Shown one piece after another: positions 1-7,902 of a DNA stretch of 52,559 bases (the stretch's first letter is position 1; every line of letters begins with the position of its first letter). A model generated the notes under the pieces. The model saw only the letters and a list, made by a program, of their open reading frames with translations, searched no databases and was not told the origin of the DNA. The position numbers and the translations under genes were made by a program. The stretch is from an uncultured Neomegalonema sp. (GTDB taxonomy: Bacteria; Pseudomonadota; Alphaproteobacteria; Rhodobacterales; Rhodobacteraceae), in contig CALFFK010000003.1 in NCBI GenBank assembly GCA_937957975.1, positions 1-52,559 of the forward strand, given 5' to 3'.

Positions 1-99
1 GACATTGGCACTTACATCGACGGATTCTACAATCCTCGAAGACGACATTCAGCACTTGGATACAAAGCACCGATCACATTCGAGGCAGCCGGAAGCTAA
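1..99 (+). CDS. IS3-family transposase OrfB, C-terminal 32 residues (partial)
   Basis: Frame 1 from base 1 reads through 32 codons to TAA at 97-99. The tail contains YIDGFYNPRRRHSALGYKAP, the hallmark C-terminal motif of IS3-family DDE transposases (integrase core domain), where an N-x-x-R-x-H-S-A-L-G-Y pattern is near invariant. The catalytic DDE residues would lie upstream, outside the window. The protein would cut and join the ends of the insertion sequence, and in this family is usually made by programmed frameshifting between orfA and orfB. It is cut by the window edge and cannot be judged intact or broken. Confidence 0.85.
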   Translation, partial: DIGTYIDGFYNPRRRHSALGYKAPITFEAAGS

Positions 100-137
100 C
101 AGAGAAACTGTCCCTCCACTTTCACCGGGCAAGACCA
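1..137 (+). mobile_element. Right end of an IS3-family insertion sequence (left part outside window)
   Basis: The window opens inside a transposase reading frame that ends at 99. The next 38 bases end in a sequence which, read on the minus strand from 137, begins TGGTCTTGCCCGGTGAAAG. IS3-family elements start with TG and end with CA, which fits an edge at 136-137. Immediately beyond it, an unrelated minus-strand gene begins mid-protein, supporting the boundary. The opposite end, the inverted repeat partner and the target duplication lie outside the window, so the exact edge may be off by a few bases. Confidence 0.7.
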
Positions 138-250
138 ATCAACCTAATGCCAAGACCAATAGTTGACCACAGAACTCCTGCCACAAAGACGAACAAAAGC
201 CCGCGATTGTGGCTCTGGTCCATGCCCAGGCTAATGCCTGTATCCGTCAT
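122..250 (-). pseudogene. DMT (EamA) transporter gene truncated by the IS element
   Basis: On the minus strand an ATG at 250 follows a strong ribosome binding site (GGAGGGG, seven bases upstream). It opens a frame whose residues 16-38 include LLFVFVAGVLWSTIGLGIRL, the typical first transmembrane helix of EamA/DMT-family permeases of about 290-300 residues. The homology stops at the IS edge near 137, and the frame hits a stop inside the IS (TGA, 124-122), giving a useless 42-residue product. It lies 110 bases downstream of the PhyH dioxygenase gene on the same strand, so it was probably the transport gene of that catabolic unit. The remainder, if it survives, lies left of the window. Confidence 0.75.
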
Positions 251-306
251 TTGACGTCCCCTCCAAGACCCGTCTCATAGTTCAACGTGACATTCAATTT
301 TGGAAT

Positions 307-343
307 GTGAACGACCACCGGCTGAAAGCCGGTGGTCGTTCAC
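307..343. repeat. Perfect 16-bp inverted repeat with a 5-base loop
   Basis: Arms 307-322 and 328-343 pair perfectly around the loop TGAAA, giving a very stable GC-rich stem. It lies 17 bases beyond the stop of the minus-strand PhyH gene and before the truncated transporter. There is no clear T tract on either side, so it is not a textbook intrinsic terminator. It may stabilise or separate the upstream mRNA, or be a relic of a REP or IS200/IS605-type end, which are often hairpins of this style. The structure is certain; the function is not. Confidence 0.6.
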
Positions 344-360
344 TATTATGCATTTCGATT

Positions 361-1188
361 TCAGAAATTTCGGCGTTGCTTTGCACCATCGTACAAAATA
401 TCGGACCAGTCGGCATTGATCTTATCACGCATGGCGATGTCCTCTGTAGCCATGTCGATGCTGGGTCGCCCAACGAGGTCGAAATTGCCATGCGGATCAG
501 CCCCACGGATGAGCTGCGCGGCGGTTCGCTTGATCGTCTGCTTAACATGCGGGGGCATGTAGGGCTGAATGACGAACCCGATGCGCCGGTCATTGCTCCT
601 GTTGGGCTGAGACGCATGGATGACCCGCGCGCTGTGAATGGACATCTGCCCCGGTTGCAGTATGAGTGATACAGCCTTCGCGTCATCGACGCCCTGCACT
701 TCCTGTCCTCGTGTCAGAATGTTTTCTTCGCCGAACGTGTCGTTGTGATCCTTTATCTCACCGTGACTGCCGGGGATCATCTGCATACATCCACTGGTCT
801 CATTGCTGTGAGATAAAGCCACCCATGCGGTGATGCCAACATGCGGCTCCAGCCCCATATAGCGCGCATCCTGATGCCAACTGACGAAACCCGGATCGTT
901 CGGCTCCTTGATGAACAGCACGGTTCCGTAGTTGAGGATATCGGGACCAATCAAGTCTTCGACGGCATCGACCAAAGTTTCGTTATGGACGATCTCGTCG
1001 AGGCATTTCAGGTTGAGATGGGCATTGTTCCGCGCCGCCCCTTGAAACGCCTCCGGCCATCTTGCCTCTGCAGCCTCCAGCTCCGTGCGCAGACGCATGG
1101 CTTCGTCTTCGGTAAAGACATCAATGGGCGCGATGAAGCCATCGCGGTGGAACGCTTCGATCTGCGCATTGGTCAGTTTTTTGCCCAT
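361..1188 (-). CDS. Phytanoyl-CoA dioxygenase (PhyH) family protein
   Basis: This 275-residue protein belongs to the PhyH family of Fe(II)/2-oxoglutarate oxygenases, which hydroxylate small molecules. The iron ligands are visible: H105 and D107 in VSWHQDARY, and H191 in ARVIHASQPN, with a nearby Arg in RRIGFVIQPY that would bind 2-oxoglutarate. It lacks the signature of the PhyH relative EctD (ectoine hydroxylase), so it is not called that. The start has a GGAGA ribosome site and lies 12 bases after the M24 hydrolase stop, so the two are co-transcribed. Context suggests it oxidises the unknown substrate or an intermediate of the flanking catabolic island. Substrate unknown. Confidence 0.85.
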   Translation of the reverse strand: MGKKLTNAQIEAFHRDGFIAPIDVFTEDEAMRLRTELEAAEARWPEAFQGAARNNAHLNLKCLDEIVHNETLVDAVEDLIGPDILNYGTVLFIKEPNDPGFVSWHQDARYMGLEPHVGITAWVALSHSNETSGCMQMIPGSHGEIKDHNDTFGEENILTRGQEVQGVDDAKAVSLILQPGQMSIHSARVIHASQPNRSNDRRIGFVIQPYMPPHVKQTIKRTAAQLIRGADPHGNFDLVGRPSIDMATEDIAMRDKINADWSDILYDGAKQRRNF

Positions 1189-1200
1189 TTGAATCTCCGG

Positions 1201-2376
1201 TCAAACGTCGATGACGTGTACGTCGCGCGGGAACTGCGTCAGGCAAACGGCATCGTTTTCACGCACATGGATTGTTTCGCTCAACTCCATGCCCCAACCC
1301 TCCATCCACATGCCGAGGATGATGTGGACGACGGCGTTTTCGGGCAGTGGCGTCTCGTCGCCGGGGCGGAAGCTGATTGTGTGCTCGCCCCAGTCCGGGG
1401 CATAGCCGACGCCAATGGAATATCCGATCCGGCTTTTCTTCTGCAGACCGTAGCGATCCAGCACCGCCTGCCACGCCGCATGGACATTGCAACAAAGAAC
1501 GCCCGCCTTCATCGCGCCAAGAACAGCCTCCATACCCTCCTCGACTGCTTTTGCCGTTGTCAGCAGTGTTTCGTTCGGTTTGCCAAGATGCACCGTGCGC
1601 GCAAGCCCGACATTGTAGCGCTTGCGGCATCCGCCAAGCTCGAAAGCGATAGTCTGGTCCTTTTCAAAAACGGCATCGGTCCACATCGGATGCGCCGTCG
1701 ATGCCGCTTCTCCGGCGAGGACCAGAGGATGCAGTGCCGTCATGTCGCCGCCAAAATCCGGCGTTCCCCGGATCATCGCAGCGGTAGCATCGGCCATCAG
1801 ATCGCATTGCCTAACTTTGGGGCGCACCCCGTCATAGGCCGTTTGCATCGTAAGTCCGGCGATCACGGCAGCCTGACGCATCATCTCGATTTCCGCCGGG
1901 CTTTTGGCCAAGCGGCACCAGTTTGTCAGCTTGCCGCAATCCTGCCAACGGCTGTTCGGCACGCGTGACTTCAGGTGTTCGACAGCGGCGGGCGTTAGGT
2001 AGTAGACGTCACTCTCATAGCCGATACGCTTGCCGTCCAGACCCTTTGACGCCATCCAGTCGCCCATAAACTGCGCGGGATGCACGCCCTTCTGCTGCAC
2101 CAGCGTTTCAGGAAACGGCACAACCTGTTCGTCCAGCAAATAAGTGGTGAAGGCGGCGGCTCCGGCATCCATCTCGCGGCCCAGCCATGTTGGTGCGATA
2201 TCGAGGCCCACGACCATAATCTGCGGCGTGTAGAACGACCACGCATCATACCCGGTCAACCAGTTCATATTGGCCGGGTCGCCGATGACGAGAGCATCGA
2301 AACCGCGCTGTTCCATTGCGCTGCGCACGCGCTGTAACCTGTCGGCATATTCATCGCGTGAGAAGGGAGGGGCCAT
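1201..2376 (-). CDS. M24-family hydrolase, creatinase / ectoine hydrolase (DoeA/EutD)-like, copy 1
   Basis: The protein has 391 residues with a creatinase N-terminal domain and a C-terminal pita-bread M24 domain. Sequences such as DPANMNWLTGYDAWSFYTPQ near the N-terminus and GYAPDWGEHTISFRPGD near residue 325 resemble ectoine hydrolases DoeA/EutD more than true Xaa-Pro peptidases. E246, in FELGGCRKRY, aligns with the glutamate I recall being implicated in EutD catalysis. Such enzymes hydrolyse C-N bonds in small molecules (creatine, ectoine) without the usual two-metal centre. It leads the minus-strand unit and diverges from a GntR gene. A paralogue (5552-6730) sits in the facing operon. Exact substrate is inferred only. 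Confidence 0.8.
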   Translation of the reverse strand: MAPPFSRDEYADRLQRVRSAMEQRGFDALVIGDPANMNWLTGYDAWSFYTPQIMVVGLDIAPTWLGREMDAGAAAFTTYLLDEQVVPFPETLVQQKGVHPAQFMGDWMASKGLDGKRIGYESDVYYLTPAAVEHLKSRVPNSRWQDCGKLTNWCRLAKSPAEIEMMRQAAVIAGLTMQTAYDGVRPKVRQCDLMADATAAMIRGTPDFGGDMTALHPLVLAGEAASTAHPMWTDAVFEKDQTIAFELGGCRKRYNVGLARTVHLGKPNETLLTTAKAVEEGMEAVLGAMKAGVLCCNVHAAWQAVLDRYGLQKKSRIGYSIGVGYAPDWGEHTISFRPGDETPLPENAVVHIILGMWMEGWGMELSETIHVRENDAVCLTQFPRDVHVIDV

Positions 2377-2601
2377 GGTCTAACTTTCTTCCTGATGCTC
2401 GAAAATCGAAGTGTAACCGTCCGACCAATCTGGCGGGGGGCACCCATCTGTCTCGACCCTCGTTGTCACCGGTATCGACCGAAAGGATGTCTGAACCATT
2501 GGCTTCATGTTAGCACAACCTGTACACAGCATGTGTTCTTCGATAGCATCATTGGTGCTCCGATCTGTCAACAAACAATCGAATGCCCATATCTGGGGGA
2601 G

Positions 2602-3309
2602 ATGTCCTTGAGCGATCTGGCCGAACCCGCAGTCAAACAGGCTTCCGCGCCAAAAGGTGAGACAGGCGTGGAACGCTTCGAGCGCATCCATGCTGAATTG
2701 CGTGATCGAATTTGCCTGCTCACTTATCCCCCCGGCACAGTCCTGAGCGAAGTTGCCCTGGCAAAAGAGTTCGATGTGAGCCGCACGCCGATCCGACGGG
2801 TCTTGCATAAGCTGGAGTTCATGGGGTTGGTCGAGATCAAGAACGGCGTCGGCACTATTGTCTCCGACATTGATCTGATGACTTTCAAAGAAACTTACAG
2901 CTTGCGGATGCGCCTCGCGGAGTTGATCGGTGAACTATCACCCGGACGCATCACCGTGGAACACCTTGAAGAAATCGATAGGCTCGTCGAGCGAACCAAA
3001 TCCCTGCCCCGCGAGAACTTCAGGGACTATGCAAGAATCGCGAACGACCTGCAGACTCTGCTGTCCGACCTGACGGGAAGCGCGCCGCTGCGGGAGGTGA
3101 TCGAGTTGTTCTATTTCCGCGTTGCGCGCATCTGGTTCACATATCTGTCGCAACTCGATTGGGAGGATACGGTCGCAAGTCAACTCGCGGAGTTAAGCGA
3201 GTTGCGCGCTGCTCTGGAATGCAATGACATGCGCGCGGTCGGTCAGGCGCGCAGTGTTCACCTGCATCGTATTCTGACCCGGATCGGGCGCTTTATCGTC
3301 GAGCCATAA
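2602..3309 (+). CDS. GntR-family regulator with FCD-type C-terminal domain
   Basis: The 235-residue protein has an N-terminal winged helix (about residues 25-90), with FDVSRTPIRRVLHKLEFMGL as the recognition helix region, and a helical FCD-type ligand-binding domain. It probably senses a metabolite of the adjacent pathway and controls both divergent arms from the 225-bp gap at 2377-2601. Start choice is uncertain: the purine-rich GGGGGAG abuts ATG 2602 with no spacing, whereas TTG 2608 would have ideal spacing, so translation may begin two codons later. A longer frame back to 2395 lacks family similarity and overlaps the promoter gap. Its stop is 22 bases before the aldolase gene, so it is first in that operon. 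Confidence 0.85.
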   Translation: MSLSDLAEPAVKQASAPKGETGVERFERIHAELRDRICLLTYPPGTVLSEVALAKEFDVSRTPIRRVLHKLEFMGLVEIKNGVGTIVSDIDLMTFKETYSLRMRLAELIGELSPGRITVEHLEEIDRLVERTKSLPRENFRDYARIANDLQTLLSDLTGSAPLREVIELFYFRVARIWFTYLSQLDWEDTVASQLAELSELRAALECNDMRAVGQARSVHLHRILTRIGRFIVEP

Positions 3310-3331
3310 TCGAGTGACGTTGAGGGATTCT

Positions 3332-4381
3332 ATGACACATTTCGCTTCCGACAACGTGACCCCGGCCTGCCCCGAAGTCGTTCAGGCGGTTATTGCCGCT
3401 AACGAAGGGCTGGCCACATCCTATGGAGAGGACATGTGGTCACTGGGTCTTCAGAAGAAGATGTCGGAAATTTTTGAGACTGATCTAACCGTCTTTCCGG
3501 TTGTCACAGGCACGGCGGCAAATGCGCTGGCACTCTCGGCCCTGACCCCGACTTATGGCAAGATCCATTGCCACGAACTCTCGCACATTAACACCGATGA
3601 ATGCGGCGCGCCGGAGTTGTTTACGGGGGGCGCAAAGCTGATCCCGATGACGGGCGAGAATGGCAAGTTGACCGCCGACCGACTGCGCACAACAGTTTAT
3701 GGGCGCGGTAATGTCCACCACGCGCAACCCGCCGCAGTCAGCATCGCGCAATCTTGCGAGACAGGCGTGGTTTATACCGTTGATGAAATTGCGAGCCTTG
3801 CGGAGACGGCGCATGGTCTGGGCCTGAAGGTGCATATGGACGGCGCACGGTTTGGTAACGCCCTTGCCACACTTGGGGCGGACCCTGCCGAGATCACTTG
3901 GAAAGCGGGCGTCAATGTTCTCTCCTTCGGTGGCACGAAGAACGGATGTTTTGCTGCCGAGGCTGTCGTGTTCTTTGACCGGGAGGCAGCAAAGGGTTTC
4001 GAGTTCCTGCACAAGCGGTCGGGTCAATTGCTGTCGAAAATGCGGTTCGTATCGGCGCAACTCGACGCCTATATCTCCAATGATGTGTGGTTGCGAAACG
4101 CACGGCACGCCAATGCGATGGCGAAGCAGTTAAGTGAATGTCTGGCTGCACTTCCGGGTATTGAACTCGCGTACCCGACCGAGGCGAATGAGGTGTTTGT
4201 GCGTCTTCCAGCCGACATCGCTCGTGCAGTTGAACGCGACGGCTTCATCGTCAATGAAGATGAACTCGACGGCACGGCGGCGCGTTTTGTAACGGCCTGG
4301 AACACCGATGCAAAAGATATCGAACGGTTGCTTGTGTCATTCTCGCGTCATTGCGTGTCACAGGAGAAATCGCATGTCTGA
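3332..4381 (+). CDS. Threonine aldolase-like PLP enzyme (beta-eliminating lyase family)
   Basis: This 349-residue protein is a fold type I PLP enzyme of the low-specificity threonine aldolase family, which splits beta-hydroxy-alpha-amino acids into glycine and an aldehyde. It begins FASDNVTPACPEV, has the substrate-site pattern VHMDGARFGNA, and has the PLP lysine K203 in SFGGTKNGC. ATG 3332 follows TTGAGGGA; an upstream GTG at 3314 is less likely. It overlaps the deacylase start by 8 bases, implying translational coupling. In this operon it may cleave a hydroxylated diamino acid freed by the hydrolases, which is an inference. It might also be a housekeeping-type aldolase, but the tight coupling argues against that. 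Confidence 0.85.
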   Translation: MTHFASDNVTPACPEVVQAVIAANEGLATSYGEDMWSLGLQKKMSEIFETDLTVFPVVTGTAANALALSALTPTYGKIHCHELSHINTDECGAPELFTGGAKLIPMTGENGKLTADRLRTTVYGRGNVHHAQPAAVSIAQSCETGVVYTVDEIASLAETAHGLGLKVHMDGARFGNALATLGADPAEITWKAGVNVLSFGGTKNGCFAAEAVVFFDREAAKGFEFLHKRSGQLLSKMRFVSAQLDAYISNDVWLRNARHANAMAKQLSECLAALPGIELAYPTEANEVFVRLPADIARAVERDGFIVNEDELDGTAARFVTAWNTDAKDIERLLVSFSRHCVSQEKSHV

Positions 4382-5537
4382 TGTGCTGGAAAACGCCGTT
4401 GAAATCCTTGAGCGGCTGGTCAGCTTCGAGAGCATTTCCGGGAGGCCGACCCACGGTATTGTCGGTTATGTTCAGGACTATCTGTCCAAACATGGCGTTG
4501 AAACCACACTCAGCTATGACGACGCCGGAGAGCGCGCCAATATCTTCGCAACCATCGGGCCTGAAATTGACGGCGGAGTCGTGCTCAACGGCCATACCGA
4601 TGTAGTTCCGGTCGAGGGCCAACCGTGGAGCAGCGATCCCTTCACCCTGACTCGCAAAGGCGACCGCCTGTTCGGGCGTGGATCGGTCGATATGAAAGGT
4701 TTTCTCGCCTGTGTCCTCGCCTCAGTGCCAGGGTTCAAGGCCGCAAACCTGAATAAACCGATCCACATCGCGTTCACCTATGACGAAGAAGATGGTGGGT
4801 ATGGTATGCCTGTGCTGCTGGAGAGCATGGCAAAAAACCCCTACCGTCCAGAGGTCGTCATCATCGGCGAGCCGACCGGGATGCAAATCGTCACCGGCCA
4901 CAAGGGCGGCTACGAGATGCGAACCGAAATCACCGGGGTCGAGGTTCATTCCTGCGACCCGACCAAGGGTGTCAGCGCGATTTCCATTGCGATGAAACTG
5001 ATCGCCAGGATCGAGGAGATTGGCGCGCGGCGCGCCGCAAACCCCATCGCCGACTCGCTCTACACGCCGCCTTACCCGACCTTCAATGTCGGGATCATCG
5101 AAGGTGGAGCGGCGCGTAATGCCACGGCCGGGTGGTGTAATTTTGACTGGGAATACCGCCAGATGCCCGGCGAGGACGGAACGGAAACCATTGCTGAAAT
5201 CGAGGCCTATGCCACGAACGACCTGCTGCCTGCTATGAAGGCCATTAATCCGCGCGCGGATATCAGGATCATCACCGAAGTTGCGGTCCCGGCACTGGAT
5301 GACCGCAACGCGGCCAAGGCGGCCGCTTTTGTAAGCGCAATCACTGGCATCAACAGTCGCGAAGTCGTCTCTTTCGGGACCGATGGCGGTTATTTCAGTG
5401 ATGCGGATTATTCGACCATCATTTTTGGGCCGGGTAGCATCGTCCGCGCGCACAAGGCCGATGAGTATATTGAAATGGGCGAACTGGTCGAGGGGCTGGA
5501 GTTTCTGGGCAAGGTGGCGACACGTTTGTCGCAGTAA
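4374..5537 (+). CDS. M20-family deacylase, acetylornithine deacetylase (ArgE)-like
   Basis: This 387-residue metallohydrolase matches the ArgE branch of peptidase family M20. The metal-site motifs appear in order: NGHTDVVPV, GRGSVDMKG, TYDEEDGG, IIGEPTG and, near the C-terminus, GPGSIVRAHKADEY. These enzymes remove acyl groups from amino groups of amino acids. The start has AGGAG eight bases upstream, inside the end of the aldolase gene. In this setting it is more likely a catabolic N-acyl-amino acid deacetylase than the arginine biosynthetic enzyme. It could take the role that DoeB plays in ectoine breakdown, removing acetate from N-acetyl-diaminobutyrate or a hydroxylated form. The substrate is not provable from sequence. 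Confidence 0.85.
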   Translation: MSDVLENAVEILERLVSFESISGRPTHGIVGYVQDYLSKHGVETTLSYDDAGERANIFATIGPEIDGGVVLNGHTDVVPVEGQPWSSDPFTLTRKGDRLFGRGSVDMKGFLACVLASVPGFKAANLNKPIHIAFTYDEEDGGYGMPVLLESMAKNPYRPEVVIIGEPTGMQIVTGHKGGYEMRTEITGVEVHSCDPTKGVSAISIAMKLIARIEEIGARRAANPIADSLYTPPYPTFNVGIIEGGAARNATAGWCNFDWEYRQMPGEDGTETIAEIEAYATNDLLPAMKAINPRADIRIITEVAVPALDDRNAAKAAAFVSAITGINSREVVSFGTDGGYFSDADYSTIIFGPGSIVRAHKADEYIEMGELVEGLEFLGKVATRLSQ

Positions 5538-5551
5538 TCGGAGAGCACAGC

Positions 5552-6730
5552 ATGAGGTTTGAAAAAGCGTTTGAACCGGCGGAGTTCGCGCGTCGCGTCA
5601 TGGACGTTAAACACCGGATGCAGGAAGCTGGTTTTGATCTTCTGATCTGCCAAGACCCCGCCAATATGGGATGGTTGACGGGCTTTGACGGGTGGTCGTT
5701 TTACACGCCGCAGGCTGTTCTGGTTCATATCGAGGAAGATTGGCCAATCTGGTTCGGGCGCGAGCAGGATGCGAAATCAGCGCATATTACGACCGACCTT
5801 CCAGCCGAAAATGTCGTCCCGTTCTCCGAACCTTTGGTGCATCACGCAACGAAGCACCCATTCGACGAGCTGTGCGATCTTGTCGTGAGCCGCGGATGGA
5901 GCGCGGCAAGGATTGGTGTTGACTTCGACGCGCATTACTACACCGCGCGAGCCCATCAGCATCTCGTCAACGGATTGCCGAATGCGGCGATTTCCGACAA
6001 TCGCGAACTGGTGAACTGGGCGCGGCTGATCAAGTCAGAGGCGGAACTGGTCTACATGCGCGAAGCCGGGCGCATCATCACCGACACGATGAACAATGCC
6101 ATCGCACGGCTGAAACCCGGCGTGCGCCAATACGAGGTGATCGCGGATGTCTATCACGATCAGATCACAGGTTATGATGGCAAATACGGAGACTACACAG
6201 GACTTTGCCCGCTGATTCAGGTCGGTGAGGGCACCAGTACACCGCACCTGACATGGTCGGCAGAGCCACTGCCTGAGACTGGCCTGATCGTGATGGAGTT
6301 GGGGGCAGCGCGGCGTCATTATCACGCGCCGCTGACCCGAACCGCACATATCGGCCCACCACCGGATGAGATGAAACGACTCGCTGATGCCATCGTCGAG
6401 AGCGGCGATCGTGCGATGGAGGCTATGAAGCCCGGCGTTACGTGTGAAGAAGTCGAGGCGATCTGGCAGACGGTCCTCAAACGGCATGGCTTCGAGAAGA
6501 AAAGCCGCGTCGGCTATTCCATAGGGTTGAACTATCCGCCCGACTGGGGCGAACGCACCGCCAGCCTGCGCCCCGGCGATAAGACAATTCTGCAAGCGGG
6601 CATGTGCTTTCACTTTCAGTCGGGCGTTTGGTTGGACGATTTCGGCGCTGCTATCTCCGAGCCTGTCATCGTTACCAACGGGGGTGGCAAACGTCTGTGC
6701 GGTGTCGCGCGCGAGTTGATCATCATCTGA
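5552..6730 (+). CDS. M24-family hydrolase, creatinase / ectoine hydrolase (DoeA/EutD)-like, copy 2
   Basis: The 392-residue protein is a divergent paralogue of the enzyme at 1201-2376, with the same landmarks: DPANMGWLTGFDGWSFYTPQ, E249 in VMELGAARRHY, and GLNYPPDWGERTASLRPGD. Like DoeA and creatinase it is expected to hydrolyse a C-N bond of a small molecule, not a peptide. GGAGAG lies 6-7 bases before ATG 5552, and the gene follows the deacylase after 14 bases. Having one copy in each divergent arm suggests two related substrates or sequential steps, for example a ring compound and its hydroxylated form. That reading is inference. Confidence 0.8.
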   Translation: MRFEKAFEPAEFARRVMDVKHRMQEAGFDLLICQDPANMGWLTGFDGWSFYTPQAVLVHIEEDWPIWFGREQDAKSAHITTDLPAENVVPFSEPLVHHATKHPFDELCDLVVSRGWSAARIGVDFDAHYYTARAHQHLVNGLPNAAISDNRELVNWARLIKSEAELVYMREAGRIITDTMNNAIARLKPGVRQYEVIADVYHDQITGYDGKYGDYTGLCPLIQVGEGTSTPHLTWSAEPLPETGLIVMELGAARRHYHAPLTRTAHIGPPPDEMKRLADAIVESGDRAMEAMKPGVTCEEVEAIWQTVLKRHGFEKKSRVGYSIGLNYPPDWGERTASLRPGDKTILQAGMCFHFQSGVWLDDFGAAISEPVIVTNGGGKRLCGVARELIII

Positions 6731-6741
6731 AGGGCGCAACG

Positions 6742-7902
6742 ATGACACCGAACATGCCTCTGCCCGATCTGCTCGAAGCGGTTCGTAGAAACGCGGAATT
6801 GCCTGATGACTGTGCGGAAGCAACACCACCGCAGGTCTATACCTCACCAGAGTTTCTCGAACTGGAGCGCGATAAAATCTTCAACAAGGAGTGGATCTGC
6901 GTCGGGCGCAGTGACGAGTTTGCCAATCCCGGAGATTATCGCATCACTACCATCTCCCGCGACGAGGTGATTGTCCTGCGCGACCGGAATGGTGCGCTGC
7001 GCGCGATGTCAAACATCTGTCGCCACCGGATGATGAGTCTGTTGGAGGGGGGCGGCACACTGCCGGGCAAGATCACCTGTCCTTATCATGCGTGGACCTA
7101 TGCTCTGGACGGTCAGTTGATCGGTGCGCCTCACATGCGCGACAATTTCGACAAGCGCAATTGCCGATTACCGCAGTTCGCGGTCGAGGAATGGTTGGGA
7201 TGGGTGTATGTCAATCTCAACCCACAGGCTGAAGCCTTGGCCCCGCGTCTGGCCCCGATTGCCGAGCGCCTCGCGAATTATAACGTCACCAGTTATCGTA
7301 CGTTGTTTCGTGTCGATGAGATATGGGACACGAACTGGAAGATATTGTTCCAGAATTTCATGGAACCCTATCACTTGTTTGCTGTGCATACGACGACTGT
7401 GGAACCCGCCCTGCCCACGCGTCTCGCCTTTGTACAGGAAGGTGGTCCGGGCTTTTGCCTCTATAATCAGGGCCGAATGCCCGGCGTTGCTTATGAGTAT
7501 GGTGAGGCGATGCAGAACCCAAATCCCGCGCTGACGGACGAGGAAACCAACACTGTTCCCCTGTTCGGTGCATTCCCGGCGCATGTCGCGTCGATTTCCC
7601 CGGAACGCACGTTTTGGATGTCGTTGATGCCTGTCGATGTCGCTAAAGTGCGGGTGTTCTGGGGTGTTGATGTTCATCCCAACGCGATGCCCGAAGGCTC
7701 AGAACGAGCGGAGCGAATCGAAGCGTTGAAAGCCAGCTTTCACGCGATCAATGACGAAGACAAACCCGTCACCACCGCCATCGCGCAGAACGCGAAGGCT
7801 CTCGCCGCCGAGCCGGGTCGCCTGTCGCCCAAGGAGAAAACGATCTGGGATTTCCAGCGTTATCTAGCGAGAATGCTGACAGATCGGTTCGTGCTTTCAT
7901 AA
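6742..7902 (+). CDS. Rieske non-heme iron oxygenase, alpha-subunit type
   Basis: The 386-residue protein has an N-terminal Rieske [2Fe-2S] domain with ligands C93-x-H95 and C113-x2-H116 (NICRHRM and ITCPYHAW), and a C-terminal catalytic domain with mononuclear iron ligands H211 and H216 in FMEPYHLFAVH. It resembles the choline monooxygenase / betaine and stachydrine demethylase branch, which oxidises quaternary or N-methylated amines. No reductase or ferredoxin gene is nearby, so electrons must come from a partner encoded elsewhere. It starts at ATG 6742 after AAGGG, 11 bases past the M24 stop, and closes the operon. Substrate unknown; dealkylation or hydroxylation of the island's substrate is likely. 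Confidence 0.85.
   Translation: MTPNMPLPDLLEAVRRNAELPDDCAEATPPQVYTSPEFLELERDKIFNKEWICVGRSDEFANPGDYRITTISRDEVIVLRDRNGALRAMSNICRHRMMSLLEGGGTLPGKITCPYHAWTYALDGQLIGAPHMRDNFDKRNCRLPQFAVEEWLGWVYVNLNPQAEALAPRLAPIAERLANYNVTSYRTLFRVDEIWDTNWKILFQNFMEPYHLFAVHTTTVEPALPTRLAFVQEGGPGFCLYNQGRMPGVAYEYGEAMQNPNPALTDEETNTVPLFGAFPAHVASISPERTFWMSLMPVDVAKVRVFWGVDVHPNAMPEGSERAERIEALKASFHAINDEDKPVTTAIAQNAKALAAEPGRLSPKEKTIWDFQRYLARMLTDRFVLS

Noticed and set aside
361..1188. Ectoine hydroxylase EctD, given the ectoine-hydrolase-like neighbours
   Set aside because: The EctD signature around the first iron ligand (H-S-D-F-E-T-W-H) is absent; only the general PhyH fold is supported.
841..1968. Long plus-strand frame of 375 codons opposite the PhyH and M24 genes
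   Set aside because: It is antisense to two well-supported genes, has no domain resemblance and spans both, so it is a shadow frame.
2524..2536. ACACA-GCA-TGTGT palindrome in the divergent promoter as GntR operator
   Set aside because: The arms are only five bases, and it does not fit a known FCD-regulator consensus well; too likely by chance.
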